Of a DNA stretch of 64,000 bases, positions 1-11,400 are shown piece after piece. The translations under genes were made by a program, and so were the position numbers. The DNA is from Astropecten irregularis (taxonomy: Eukaryota > Echinodermata > Asteroidea > Paxillosida > Astropectinidae), in contig OZ020250.1 of assembly GCA_963971285.1 (NCBI GenBank), positions 17,264,783 through 17,328,782 of the forward strand, read 5' to 3'. How positions within the stretch are numbered: position 1 is the stretch's first letter; each line of letters opens with the position of its first letter. The notes below the pieces were generated by a model. It was given only the letters and a program-made list of their open reading frames with translations. It was not told the DNA's origin and did no database searches.

Positions 1-180
1 GCATCGAAATTTCAGGCTCTCCTTACTAAGGCTAAAACTTAAAAGCCATTGAGAAAGACCCTGTAAGCATCAAAACATCACAGGCCCTCCTAACTCCAGA
101 CATTTTGTATAGGACTATTTTATTTCCCGTCATTATTTTGGCTGGTGAGCAGTTTGCAGCAGTTTATCACTTGCAAAGGA
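1..180. mobile_element. Family E foldback element, copy 1 (partial)
   Basis: Contains TTGAGAAAGACCCTGTAAGC, CCTCCTAACTCCAGAC and GCTGGTGAGCAGTTTGCAGC, blocks shared with the copies at 37000, 44395 and 48585. The left end lies at the window edge. Confidence 0.6.
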
Positions 181-294
181 TGATAAATAGATGGTGTGAG
201 TTCACTGATGCAATAGGGACACCGTGAAAACTCATGAACCAACTAAGTGGAATGACCCATCAGTAATGTCTTCCTGTTTTTCCCCGTTTGGTAG

Positions 295-3200
295 GAATCA
301 AGCAGCAAGTATGGCATTAGCGCCATGCCCACCTTCGTCTTCTTTCGCAGCCGGGCAAAGATCGACGACTTCCGGGGAGCTAAGATGCCAGATCTCAAGT
401 TGAAAGTTGAGAAGTGGTTGAAGACGGAGGACAGCGGTGACAAGGAAGACGACAAGACCAGTAAAAACTACGTAAGGCTCAGGGGGAGAGAGAGAGAGAG
501 CAAATAAGAGTGAAGTTGTCATGATCATGAATGGTTGACTTATCGTGTCCACATACATCAGGGGCCAATTTCTTACAGCTGCTTAACCACCAAGTTTTGC
601 TTAAGCACCAAAAAACCTTGGTGAATGAAAACAGGCTGCCAACCAAAACTCCTTGTGAATGTTATGCTCAGCAAACAATGGCCGAATACAAGTCACTAAA
701 AGCAGTAAACATCACATGGAAGTTTGGTTGGTAATTCTGTTTGATCAAGGAAGACATTTCATGCTTTTTAAACACATTTTGTGCTTAAGCAGCTCATGAA
801 ATTGGCCCCAGATGTTGTGTTTCAGCCAAAGCTGGACACAGCTCCTAGCAATATCATTGTACATTGCAAGGTCCTCAGCTTTGCATTTATGCTCCAGTAA
901 GGGACACGTCATCAAGAGGTGCTCCATAGTTTGTGGCTCAGTGCCACATATTACAGGTCACATCATCAGTGTATTGGAAGCCTCACTTCTTGAGAGACAC
1001 CCTGCATTGGCCAGTTCCAGTTCTCAGTCTGTTGAGGCATTTCCACTCAGTCCAGGTAGAGTCAGCACCAGGGGGGAGCTCTTCGGAACCACTAAGAGCC
1101 ATACATGTTCTTGGTGGAAAGATTGCTAGCTTCTTTGCCCACAAAGTGGTTCTAGAACTCTCAGTAATCTCACAAGGGTTGATTTCGTTGAGGAAGCTTC
1201 TCCTGGAATTGTTGGCTGTATCAGACTATGTACATGAACATTAGAAGATTTTGTGTATTGGTTGCCCTTTTTTAAATATTTCCCTTCGATCCCAAACCTG
1301 GCAAATTCTCTCCTAAATTGTTTTTCTCTAGATGGACTTGTCGTCGATGATTGACAAGCGGTCTATGGAGTGCTTGAACCAGAACAACCAGCACGACTTG
1401 GAAGCCTGTCTGACGAATGATGACAGATACCTGGAGTCTGACTGCGATGAACAGGTAATGGATTACATCTTGATTCCATTAATTGTCACATTTTTGTAAT
1501 GTACTAATTTTCAGACAGTTGTAAAATGCTTTCTTCCAACTTGTCCAATAGTCTATGCGAGTGAGCTGTCACATGGGTGCAGATTTCTTGATTGATTATG
1601 CAAACCAACCCAGCGCTGACCTCTCTAAGCTTTGACCAATCAGGGGGCATCTACTATCATACCGTTCGGCGAGCGCGTCTATCACAAAGATGCGCGAAAT
1701 TGACAAAGAAAGATTCTCAGTATTTGTTCTTGTAACTCAGGAACGGTACTTCGCATCACCTTTTGAGTTCAAAGTCTGTGCAAAGTGCAAAACATTTCCC
1801 TACACCACAGCATGGGGGATGTTTTCTTTCATAAACAGGCATTTTCATGAATTGTGTTGTACTCATCTTTGGCACTGGTCCAAGAGTGTAATAGGCCTCT
1901 ATCCTTTATGGTTGATCTATGTTTGCACTTTGCAGTGGTCCAACTGATAGTCATCTATCTTATGGTCGATGAATGTTGGCAAGTATCCAGCAATGCAATA
2001 GACATCTATGTTATGGTTGATCAATGTTGGCACTCATCCAGAAGTGTAATGGATTTCCTTTCCTTCATTCAGTGCAGTAGTGTAGACACGTCCTCAGACC
2101 TGGGGGGGTTGATCGTGTAGCTGGGTCGTTCTTCCATATTATATACGTTTGTGCACAAAATATTTTTTTATATATATAAAAAGTGAAAACCTGGGGTGGT
2201 TGCAACCCCCCTAGCCCCCCCCCCCCCGGGATCTACGCCCATGATTCAGTGCATGTTGGGTCACTGCAACCACAAAATGGTTGCAACTGGTGATCATGAC
2301 AAGTGATGATGACTGATGAGGTTTTAATATTGTTCATCTTCTAGCTGATCATAAACATAGGTTTCCTGCAGAACGTCAAACTACATGCCTTGAAGATCGC
2401 CGGGCCAGAGGCCCTGGCCCCCAAGACAGTCAAGATCTTCATCAATGAAATCAAGACCATTGACTTTGACACGGCCGAGAGGAGCCCGGCGGTGCAGGAA
2501 TTGATGTAAGCACATGGAAGACTTGAAAGAATGAAGGGATCATAACGTGGGTGTAGGGAGAGCTGTAGTTGCTGTTCATTGACTCATGTAATAAATGGTT
2601 TGCAGTGTGTGCCATAGGGGCCCAGTTTCATACAGCTGCTTATTATAAGCCAAAAATCTGCTTTTAAAGGGTAATATCATACCGTACTTTGGTTTTTGTC
2701 AAAGAAGTACAGATTCATGGGCAAAAATATCAAGGACGACACACAAATAGTCATCTGTGAAAATTTCTGTCCCATACGGTACCCACTTTTTGAGAAAACA
2801 GCGAAAAACAGCCACAGTATTTCTTAAGTCTTTTCTCTTTTATTTTTTTATCTTTTAAAAGATCAAAAATATTTTCGGTCGTTGTTTTACTAATTTCTGG
2901 ATAAATTCACCATTTCAGACGGAAAAATTGTAACAGTATGTTTCTACCATCACCATTTTTATACCCTGAAAGTTATACGTAAATCTATGAACATTTCTGT
3001 TTTGGTTTCTTACCAAAGTATGATACTACCTTTAAGCAAATTAAGCTCTATGAAATTGGCCCATGATCTGCAATGTGATTGGCCTGTCAATCAAACTGTG
3101 CACATTGACCAGTTGGAGTCGTTGTCGTCCATTACCTCGGTCAAATTCGGTCAAATGCGGTATGTAAAACACGTGCCGGAACGGTCCGTTGAGCCTGACT

Positions 3201-4657
3201 GAAAAAACCATAACTTCTCATCTGTATAAATGAGACTAATAGTAGGACTTTTTCACCAGGTTATGTATTTTCTGTTTTCATTTTCAACATTTGTTGCAGA
3301 TTGACGAAGGATGACATTGCTGATGACGTGGTCATACCTCTACGGTTTGTCAAGTTCCAGAATGTGTCATCTGTAACGGTGAGTTCTGTAACACAGAAGC
3401 ACCTAATGTTATTCCTAAACTACCATAGACGGTCTTGATTTCATAGAGCAACCTTTACTTGGGGCATGGTTTAATTAGCAAGTGTGTTTATACATGTAGG
3501 CACTTGGCTCTCACCAATGTGGCCCGGGTTCGAACCCAGCTTGGGTCATATGTGAGTAGAGTTGTGCGTTGGTTCTCTCCTTTGCTACAAGGGTTTTTCT
3601 CCGCATTCTCCGGTTTTCCTTGCTCCACAAAAATTCAATTTTCAATCTCAGGGTGTGCATATATGGGTTAATGTGGCTGGCAGCCAAGGGTGCCCATAAA
3701 TGCTGGCAACTCAATCACGTGGCGTATTCATCAATTGCATATTTTGCAATGTTGGCCAAAATGAACCAAACCAAACCAAATGTGAGAATTTCCTCAAAAT
3801 ACCAGCATGTGATCTGTGCTATATCCTGATATTTTCAAAGTCCTGCTGCACTAGGGATTGTCTTTGAGCAGATTTAGGCATTTTTGTACACCTTCTCCAT
3901 CTTCCCTAATTCTCTTGCAATTTAATACCTTGTTAAACCCAGTCCCCCTCCCAGCCCCATTCCTTTCCATGCTTTTGTTATTGTCCACCTTTGATCTTGC
4001 CTGCCCCCCTTTCCCTGACCACATATGCCTACCCCCACCCTCCCCAACCCCACCCCCTTTTGTCTTGATCCTCTCATCCATTTATGTGTATCTTCACTTC
4101 AGTGTTCTTGTCCTCCTGTCATTAAGCCTTCGATAAAGATCCTGCTAGGATCAAAACACATCAGGCCATCCCTAACTCCAAGCAGATTTAGGAAAGTTAG
4201 AACCAGAGACACAACAACATTTGCCATTGATGTGTGGACTGTGGATCCTTATTTCACTCCTGCGTTGATATTACGATTTTAGCACGAAGGTCCTGTTCTC
4301 TTCTCTTGCAGTTATATGTAAAAGACAATCAAGGAGGAGAAGACGTGACCCAGATTCGGCAACTAGCCTTCATTGGACTCCCCGTCAACACCACTAACAT
4401 GGGAGAGTTTAAGAGGGTAGGTTTATCTCCCCCTCCCCTGGTAATTGCCTTGGCCCATTGCCCCATGGTCACCAAGTAGTTGCCTTGGTGCCGCATGTTA
4501 CAGCCTTGGTACTCCTGGTCATTGCCTTGAGGGTCCCTGGTTATTGCCTTGGTGCTCCTGGTCATTGCCTCTTTGGCCATGGCATATAAAACATCATTAT
4601 ATAAATTTTTGATCTTTTTATTTTCAGATCTCTGGAAAGAAAGGAGAGAGCCACTGA
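295..4657 (+). CDS. TXNL1: Thioredoxin-like protein 1, 3' part (end of thioredoxin fold plus PITH domain)
   Basis: Six exons are seen: 295-471, 1332-1454, 2345-2505, 3300-3378, 4312-4416 and 4628-4657 (TGA at 4655-4657). All have GT-AG borders, and phases join to one frame of 224 residues. The first exon begins in phase 0 with the last third of a thioredoxin fold (ISAMPTFVFF, with the cis-proline). Then come a short acidic linker and a PITH domain (LESDCDEQ, VKIFINEIKTIDFD, PLRFVKFQNVSSVT, QLAFIGLPVNTTNMGEFKR) ending in the family's terminal GKKGESH. Vertebrate TXNL1 is about 289 residues, so roughly 65 N-terminal residues, including the CxxC active site, are upstream of the window. The known role of the family is a cytosolic redox protein that binds the 26S proteasome lid through the PITH domain. 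The identification is by conserved sequence; the function is inferred from the family. The gene is convergent with GTF2E2. Confidence 0.95.
561..809. mobile_element. Family B palindromic MITE, copy 1
   Basis: The ends are GGGGCCAATTTCTTACAGCT and the inverted AGCTCATGAAATTGGCCCC, with GCTTAAGC-rich subterminal blocks and no coding capacity. It lies in a TXNL1 intron. Confidence 0.75.
812..1130 (-). pseudogene. Decayed C-terminal end of a non-LTR retrotransposon reverse transcriptase
   Basis: Read on the minus strand, from about 1100 down to 815, the pieces PPGADSTWTEWKCLNRLRTG, GTGQCRVSLKK and, after small frameshifts and a stop, CGTEPQTMEHLLMTCPLLE appear in order. This is the usual tail of jockey/CR1-like polymerases: a W-x2-LNRLRTG block followed by a C-x-CG-x2-QT-x2-H-x6-C zinc-knuckle motif. 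At least one in-frame stop (TGA near 1010) and a one-base shift near 950 break it. It lies within the first TXNL1 intron of the window, next to a family B element. It is a 5'-truncated dead copy. Confidence 0.65.
1870..2060 (+). repeat. Degenerate tandem repeat, ~70-bp unit, about 3 copies
   Basis: 'ATCTATCTTATGGTCGATGA' and 'ATCTATGTTATGGTTGATCA' mark successive units, each followed by a TGTTGGCA-like block. It lies in a TXNL1 intron. Confidence 0.55.
2664..3035. mobile_element. TTAA-bounded MITE (family A), copy 1
   Basis: The element starts TTAAAGGGTAATATCAT and ends with the inverted form ATGATACTACCTTTAA. TTAA is present at both ends, the target duplication of piggyBac-type transposons. 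It is in a TXNL1 intron, inserted into a family B relic whose two pieces flank it (2617-2663 and 3036-3063). There is no coding capacity. Confidence 0.75.
3459..3765 (+). mobile_element. tRNA-headed SINE-2, copy 1
   Basis: A box-B-like GGGTTCGAACCC and a conserved body (GAGTAGAGTTGTGCGTTGGT, CTCCGGTTTTCC, TGGCAGCCAAGGG) are shared with the other two copies. It lies in a TXNL1 intron. Confidence 0.7.
4122..4192. mobile_element. Family E core fragment
   Basis: 'AAAGATCCTGCTAGGATCAA' followed by 'CCATCCCTAACTCC'. A similar fragment lies at 42092-42145. Confidence 0.5.
4440..4575 (+). repeat. Short tandem repeat, about 25-bp unit
   Basis: About five degenerate units of 'TTGCCTTGGTGCTCCTGGTC' type, in the last TXNL1 intron. 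Confidence 0.7.
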
Positions 4658-5040
4658 GAATCGTCCAATCACAAGCCTCATTGAGGTCTTGTTGCTCAGA
4701 TAATGTTCAAACAGGAGCGCATCATGTTCCATCATCTTTATGTGAGCATGTCCACTTTGATCCTTGACAAAATATCAACCGCTAGAAACCGTCTCTCTCT
4801 AGCTTGGAACCTTCACGAATTGGCCAAAGTCCACCACTCTGGAGTCCAGCTTTGGCATTTTGTCAAGGAAGTCTTGTTGAATCCACCCCACTTGAACCCT
4901 TCACAGTCCATCGATAAACGGAGATTCGATCACAAAGTAATGATCTCATATCATGCGTGATAGTGATGATCAAAGTACAACTTTAGTGAAATTGGCCCCA
5001 GAAATGCTTTTCTGGTCACGACCGCCAAAATGCGCCCCAT

Positions 5041-5403
5041 TTAAAGTTAGTATCATACTTTGGTAGCACACCGAAACCAAAATCTTCACAGATTTACCTT
5101 TAACTTACAGGGTATAAAGATGGTGAATGGTAGAAACATACCGTTAACATTTTTCTGCCTGAAAAACTGTATTTATCTAGAAAAGAGTAAAACCAGTGAC
5201 CAGAATTATTTTTGTTTTTTAAAGATCAAAAATAAACGAGAAAAGACTTACGAAAATACTGTGGTCCTTTTTCACTGTTTTCTCAAAAAGTGGGCACCGT
5301 ATGGGACTGAAATTTTCACAGATGACTGTTGTATCTGTCTTGATAATTTTGCCCATGAATCTGTATTTCTTTGATAAAATCCAAAGTATGATACTACCTT
5401 TAA
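5041..5403. mobile_element. TTAA-bounded MITE (family A), copy 2
   Basis: Full-length, inverted relative to copy 1, with TTAA at both ends and internal blocks shared with the other copies. It sits about 380 bases after the TXNL1 stop codon, so probably in or near the 3' UTR. Confidence 0.75.
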
Positions 5404-6140
5404 GTTTGATATGTCTGAATTTGAACACCCCTTTTAAGAAATCAAATTTAAGTATTAATTACAATCCACTTGTAGGAGGCTTACACCATTCATATGCACT
5501 GTAGCTTTCAGCATGCTATTTAATAACAATATGTACACATATGTACATGCCTATAACAATGTAGCTCGATATGGTGTCATCACCATAGTTGGTTATGGGG
5601 AATTCGTTGTTAATTATTTTTTTTCCATTTTTGTATTCCATTTTTTCATGATGTTGTCAGACATGCATATGCTCTTCCCCCCCCAAAAAAAAAAAAATTA
5701 AAAATGGGAGAGTCCATTTGGGTCGAAGGGGAGTATTTCATCTGAATAAATAATATCTAAGAAACACAGTTGAGAGTTTTGAGAGTCCTTTCCTTGTTTA
5801 TTTAGAGACTTTTAACAAATTAAGATTTTAACTTTTCCTGATGTTCATCAGCATAGCATTCTCGGCTAAAACGTTTCCCTTCTACTTTGCATGTAGGTAT
5901 CAGACTCTGGAAAACCAGCTAGCACGAAAACTCGCTAAGCACAGAAATGTTCCGCTCAGCACGCACGGGTTACCAGGCAGAATGCCATGTAGCCTCTGCT
6001 GCATGTTCACCGGTACTCTGCTAAATTTGCTTAGACAGCTAATGATACATGCTATCCTTTTTGAATGTGGATCATCTACACCCAGAACACCGTGTGATGA
6101 ACATCTTCCTTCCAAAAGCATGCCGAGTGCAGTGCCTATA

Positions 6141-6441
6141 GGCCCCTATGTATCCAAACTCATCGTAACTTACTATCAATCGTAGGACCTTTGATGCATT
6201 TCAATCCTACGTAGGATAGACGCCCTACAATGGGTTATCCTTTGTAACTCGAGTTATGATCGATCGTAAGGCTTCGTTAAATCGACCCCAGGGATCGCTT
6301 TCACCAAACTCATCGTAACAAGTTTACTATCAATCATAGGACTTATGATACATGTACATTGCAGTCCTACGTAGGATACAATGGGTTATCCTTCGTAACT
6401 CGAGTTATGATCGATCATAGGGCTTCTTGAAACCAACCCCA
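6141..6441. mobile_element. Family C palindromic MITE, two adjacent copies
   Basis: Two ~150 bp copies in the same orientation meet at about 6290. Each runs from CCAAACTCATCGTAAC to the inverted CGATTTC end and carries TACGTAGGAT in the middle. The direct juxtaposition suggests a tandem duplication or insertion at the end of an existing copy. Confidence 0.7.
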
Positions 6442-6804
6442 GGGCAGGGAATAATTACCGACAATACTATCATTGTCTCATCACCGATTTCACTGAAACG
6501 AATAATATTCGTTCCAGAAACTTCAGTTGTCAGATAAGTCATTATTTCAGTCATGACATCTGCCAAACTTCTTGACATTAGTTTCCAAAATGAATATACA
6601 CTAGAGCAAAAGTGAATCATACATAAACAACAGTATTTTTTACAAAGAGACAACATTCAATGAAATTCATTATAATCAAGCAACAATTAATCATTCAGCA
6701 GAAATATAAAATAATTTTTATTACAAAGAAAATGTTATCATCAAATAACCACAAGGTAAACTGACTGGTACTTAAAATTAACCAGTCAGCCTTGTGATTA
6801 TTTG

Positions 6805-7112
6805 ATGAGTATATTGATTAAAAAGCTGTATCCTCTTTGAGTGATCCCCCATGTGCTGTTTCTCTGGTTGCAGCATTGCTGATGCTGCACATATCTTAAA
6901 TGATCCTTGGGATATAGTGGTATGTGAGTGGTTCTATGGCTTCTGACTTCCAAACGAACAAAGATACCACCAACATAGGGCTGGATAGGTCAGTTAAGGT
7001 AAGGTAAGAGTGCCAGTACTGTATTCCAGCTCCAGTCAATTTTCTTTGTTCACTTTTCAATGACTTGAACTTCAGTCAGTTTCCTTGTGGTTATTTGATG
7101 ATGAAAATGAAA
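6805..7112 (+). mobile_element. tRNA-derived SINE-1, copy 1
   Basis: The tRNA-like head at about 6981-7050 is decayed (GGGCTGGATAGGTCAGTTAAGG). It has the shared 5' part 'GCTGTATCCTCTTTGAGTGA' and ends with CTTGTGGTTATTTGATGATG. That end sequence recurs, once in each orientation, just upstream at 6732-6807. Confidence 0.65.
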
Positions 7113-7189
7113 CCTATTATTACAGATAAGAAAAAAAAGACAAAAATTACAAACAAATATTAACATTTTCTGTGATGTGGTGGAACAGG

Positions 7190-7471
7190 GTTGCGTTCCA
7201 CTCCAGCTAACTACGCGCACGGCGCACAATGTGCGCCACCGTTTTCAAACCGGAACGCGCTGTTCCCCAAACACGCACACAACGTTGGCCATCAAAGCTA
7301 ACGGTGTAGAGGATGTGTTTGCTGAAGTTGGCTAACTACATTTAATGAAAGGACGCAACACATGTTCGCCATTTGTTGCGTGTACGTACGTTCCACTACA
7401 AAATCCAAGCGTAACGCAAACGGCGCGAACATGTTCGCGTATGTTCGCGCAAGCGGAACGCACCCCTGATT
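7190..7471. mobile_element. Family J element, copy 1
   Basis: The ends are CAGGGTTGCGTTCCAC and the inverted GCGGAACGCACCCCTG, with interior blocks GCTAACTACGCGCACGGCGC and GGTGTAGAGGATGTGTTTGC. The CAG/CTG termini look hAT-like, but I see no clear target duplication. Confidence 0.65.
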
Positions 7472-7813
7472 TCTATGTGAAAACATTGACAGTCAGTGTG
7501 TACTGTAATGGATATGATACATAGCAAAGAAGGACAGTATAAGATGACTTCTATAAACAGCTTAACTATCAAACTGGTCTGGTACCCAAGCCATCTTCTG
7601 TCCACATTGGTATCAATTCAGTCTGGAGCCCAGCCTACATGCATTTCCTTCATGATGTCAGCTTTGTACAAAACCCAAACCAGGTCTCTCTTGAGATATA
7701 TAACCATACCAACATATGAACGCCAATCAGGAACATGTTGGTCTTTACCAATTCCTGGTTCCCGCTTCTTAGTGGTTGGTAACCAGCTCAATTGGGTGTG
7801 TATGGTGCTTCAA

Positions 7814-8340
7814 CCAGTATGAAGCCTCTGTATGGTTGGTCTTTCACATTGGGTTGTGTGTTGGGTTGAGCATGCCCGGTTGGCTTCACCCAGTATGAAG
7901 CCTCTGTACATGTATGGTTGGTCTTTGAAATTGTGTTTTGTGTTGGGTTGTATATGCTGGTTTTTGCTTCAACCCGTATGAAGCCTTTGTATGGTTGGTC
8001 TTTCTCATTGGGTTGTGTGTTGGGTTGTGTGTGCCCAGTTAGTGCTCCAACATGTATGAAGGCTCTGTATGGTTGGTCTTTCACATTGGGTTGTGTTGGG
8101 TTGTGTGTGCTGGTTGGTGCTTCAACCTATATGAAGCATATGTATGGTTGGTCTTTCACATTGGGTTGTGTGTTGGGTTGTGCATGCTTGTTGGTGCTAC
8201 AACCCATATGTAGCCTCTGTATGGTTGGTCTTTCACATTGGGTTGGGTGTTGGGTTGTGTGTGCCCAGTTAGTGCTCCAACCAGTATGAAGCCTCTTTAT
8301 GGTTGGCCTTTCACATTAGGTTGTTTGTGCACGTTTTATG
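7814..8340 (+). repeat. Tandem array, ~77-bp unit, 7 copies
   Basis: Units start near 7814, 7889, 7973, 8050, 8128, 8203 and 8280, each with a form of TATGAAGCCTCTGTATGGTT and TTGGGTTGTGTGTTGGGTTG. It is 3' of GTF2E2. Confidence 0.9.
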
Positions 8341-8473
8341 CCCGGTTGATGTTGTGGTTGATCTTGTGGTTGCCCGGTTGGTGTGCAACTTCTTGAAAAG
8401 GTTAGCTCCTCTCTTGGATTTGTAAAAAAAAATGACTATAATCTTCGGCCCGCAGTATTGGTTTGGCACGGCT

Positions 8474-11400
8474 TCAGCTTGGTTTGGAGCTGTCCTGGGA
8501 ATAATCTTGGAGGATTCCTGACAAATGGTCGTTGTGCGTTTTGAACTTCCTTGGTCCTTTTCTACCACCCCGCTTCTTGCGTTGAGGTACCTACGAACAG
8601 AAAAACAAAGAATGAGAGTCAGATTTGTAAACTACCAAAGATTTTACCTTGGGTCCTTTGCGATGTTTGGGTGTTGCCACTTGGCTTAAAGTGATCCTAC
8701 TGCTTACCTTTTTTCCCTGTTGATATTGAAACCCTTGTCAACACCCAGATCCAGTGACTGAAGCCCTATAGGTTATTCACCGACATCATAAAATCACGTG
8801 ATTGGCCGTCAAGCTTTTCTATGTTGTCCATGGTTACCCGTAGGACACTGTACATTGGATGTGCACTGAAGCGTATTGTTTCGCATGTGCAATCATTGTG
8901 CTTGACGGCCAATGACATCACATGAATAACCTCTACATCACTCATTAACCCTATCCGTCCGCATGTAGCACAAAATACATGAGCTGCTTACCACACACTA
9001 CCACCGTCTCCACAGAGGGAACTGGGTCATATTAAGGCACCCATTACCACACAACTTGGCCCCTGGGTCGATTTCACGAAGCCCAACAATCGATTATAAC
9101 TCAACTGAGTTACGAAGGATAACCCAGGACATAGTATCCTATGCATACATAGCTATGTGGCGCTACAATCATGGCAATGTATCATAAGTACTACGATTGA
9201 TAGTAAGTTACGATGAGTTTGGTGAAATCGACCACTTGCATTGAATATACTGTTCAATGACTGTTGTGTGAGTTACTGCCAATGTGCAGTCATTATTTAA
9301 TAGTACTATGAACATCCACTCCTTCTGTAAGTGATTATTCCTCGAGCTGAATACTCACATGCTTCAAGCTGAGGTCCTCCATGGAAGAGATACCTTGCCT
9401 CCTGAGATGTTCCTCGATCTTACCCTCATCAATGGAGTCCACAGAGGTGGTATTCCACATCTCCTTCAACTCTGCATATTAAGAAAAAGACAATCATGTC
9501 TTATGGAGTTGCTACGTACAGAATTAAAAATTGCTATTAAAACGTGAAACATGTTACGACATGTGATTTCTCATGCTTAATGAATGCAATCTTAGTGAAG
9601 GCCACAATTTCTTTTTGAAAAGCAGCATCCTCTTTGAGTGAACTCCCGTGTACCGTTTCTCAGGTCGCAGCATTGCTAATGCTGCGCATATCTTCAATGA
9701 TCTTTGGGATATAGCGGTATGCGAGTGGTTTCATGGCTTCTGACTGCCAAACGAACAAAGATAATTGACCATTAGGGTCACTGCCAACATAGGGCTGGAT
9801 GGCTCAGTTGGTAAGAGCGCCGGTACGGTATTCCAGAGGTCACTGGTTCGAATCCAGCTCCAGCCACTTTTTCTTTATCCACTTTTCAATAACTACTTTT
9901 AACCTATTTAACTAGACCTTTGCTGTTGTGCCTTAATTCATTTAGTCTTATAGCCACTCAGCCAGACCCGTTCCACCCAACAAACTTAAGCAACCTTTAA
10001 CTGAACCGTCATCTTTTTACCTTCATCGATGGTGAGCTGGCTTGACTTATCATTGAAGAAGACGACTTTCCTCTTGTCAGGTCTAGTAATGATGATGACA
10101 AGATCCCCCAGGGCCTGTGGCAAAGAGAAGAGAGTACTTGTATAATTATCAATTGCATTCTGACGGAACCTTCTCAAGTATGCTGAACAGTGTTGTATCC
10201 GAGTCCACAACCTCCGAGGCCAAGGCCGAGTCCGAGTCATGGGTCTCCGAGGCCAAGGCCGAGGCCGAGGCCGAATTTCTCACTAGCAGCCGAGGCCAAG
10301 GCCGAATCCGAGTCATGGATCTCCGAGGCCGAGGCCAAGGCCGAGTCACACACAAGCATATCATTTCACTCTGCGATAGACTGTTTGCTATTCTAGACGC
10401 GGTACCCAAACTTTCCATTAAAATAATGCAGTTTATAACCAAACTAGCACAATTCACCATGCTCTCAAGTCATTACATTCGATGAATTACACACTAACTT
10501 TCTTTCTGTAAGTGTTTATTTAATGAAAAATTTTAAAATCTACCCTCTAAAATGTTGGGAAACACGTTTCAGTTTTAAATAATTTTTTTCCCGGCCTCGG
10601 GCCGAGTCATCATTCAAAATTCTTCGAGGCCGAGGCCAAGGCCGAGTCATGGACCCACGAGGCCGAGTCCGAGGCCGAGGCAGCAAATTTTCGGCCTCGA
10701 GGCCAAGGCCGGCCTCGAGTCATACAACACTGATGCTGAACATACATTACATTTATTTCAAGGCAACTCCATACTCTGGATTTTGGCAAAGAAATACAGA
10801 TTCATGGGCAAAAGTATAAAAAAAGGTAAAGTAACAGTCATCTGTGAAATTTCCAGTCCCATACAGTGCACACTTCTTGAAAAAAAACAGTGAAAAATGC
10901 TCACAGTAGTTTTGAATCTATTCACAGGAGTTTTGATCTTGCCGAGATCCTGAGATATTCTCTGAATTTTTAAATTCTCAAACAAAATTTTTATACAAAA
11001 AAAGGTTTGGAGCCCAAAACCGTTTCCTATTTTCAAATATGTTTTGAATTGCTGGAGAATTGGGAAGACGCTTCAAAAATGTCCCTTCATTTTGTCTGCC
11101 TAATGGCACAACTGTAGAGAATATTAGTGATTATAAGTCAGTACCTCGATACATTTCTCGTAGTTGGGTAAGCTCTCTTGTATTTCGTCCATCATGATCC
11201 CACCCAGTCCTTGCTGGTCATACTTCATCAGTAGACGCTGGAGCCCTTTGCGATTGCGCAGGCTGAAGGTAGCCTTGTAGAAGTACCTGTTATCCTCCAT
11301 TCCCATTTTGGGATTGTTGGGGAGGGCCTGTGCAAAGTAAGTTTGGTAGAAGACATAAGCAGAAGCCAGTTAGCTAAGCGCAAATTGAAAATTGCTTAGT

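Larger units (their letters stand above)
4658..8473. other. TXNL1-GTF2E2 convergent intergenic region
   Basis: It lies between the two stop codons, so it must hold both 3' UTRs. I recognise a TTAA element (5041-5403), two adjacent copies of family C (6141-6441), a SINE (6805-7112), a family J element (7190-7471) and a tandem array (7814-8340). An AATAAA at 5745-5750 is a possible TXNL1 polyadenylation signal, unproven. Open frames here are short and have no family match that I recognise. Confidence 0.6.

Noticed and set aside
7788-8289. Repetitive open frames on both strands
   Set aside because: They are translations of the 77-bp tandem array. Both strands are open because the unit lacks stops.
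7814-8340. CRISPR-like regular repeat
   Set aside because: Units are contiguous and diverged along their whole length, with no constant repeat and unique spacers, and the genome is animal.
9792-9867. Possible functional tRNA gene
   Set aside because: Box A and B are good, but the anticodon arm is mispaired and lacks U33. The same body follows in many copies, so it is a SINE head.
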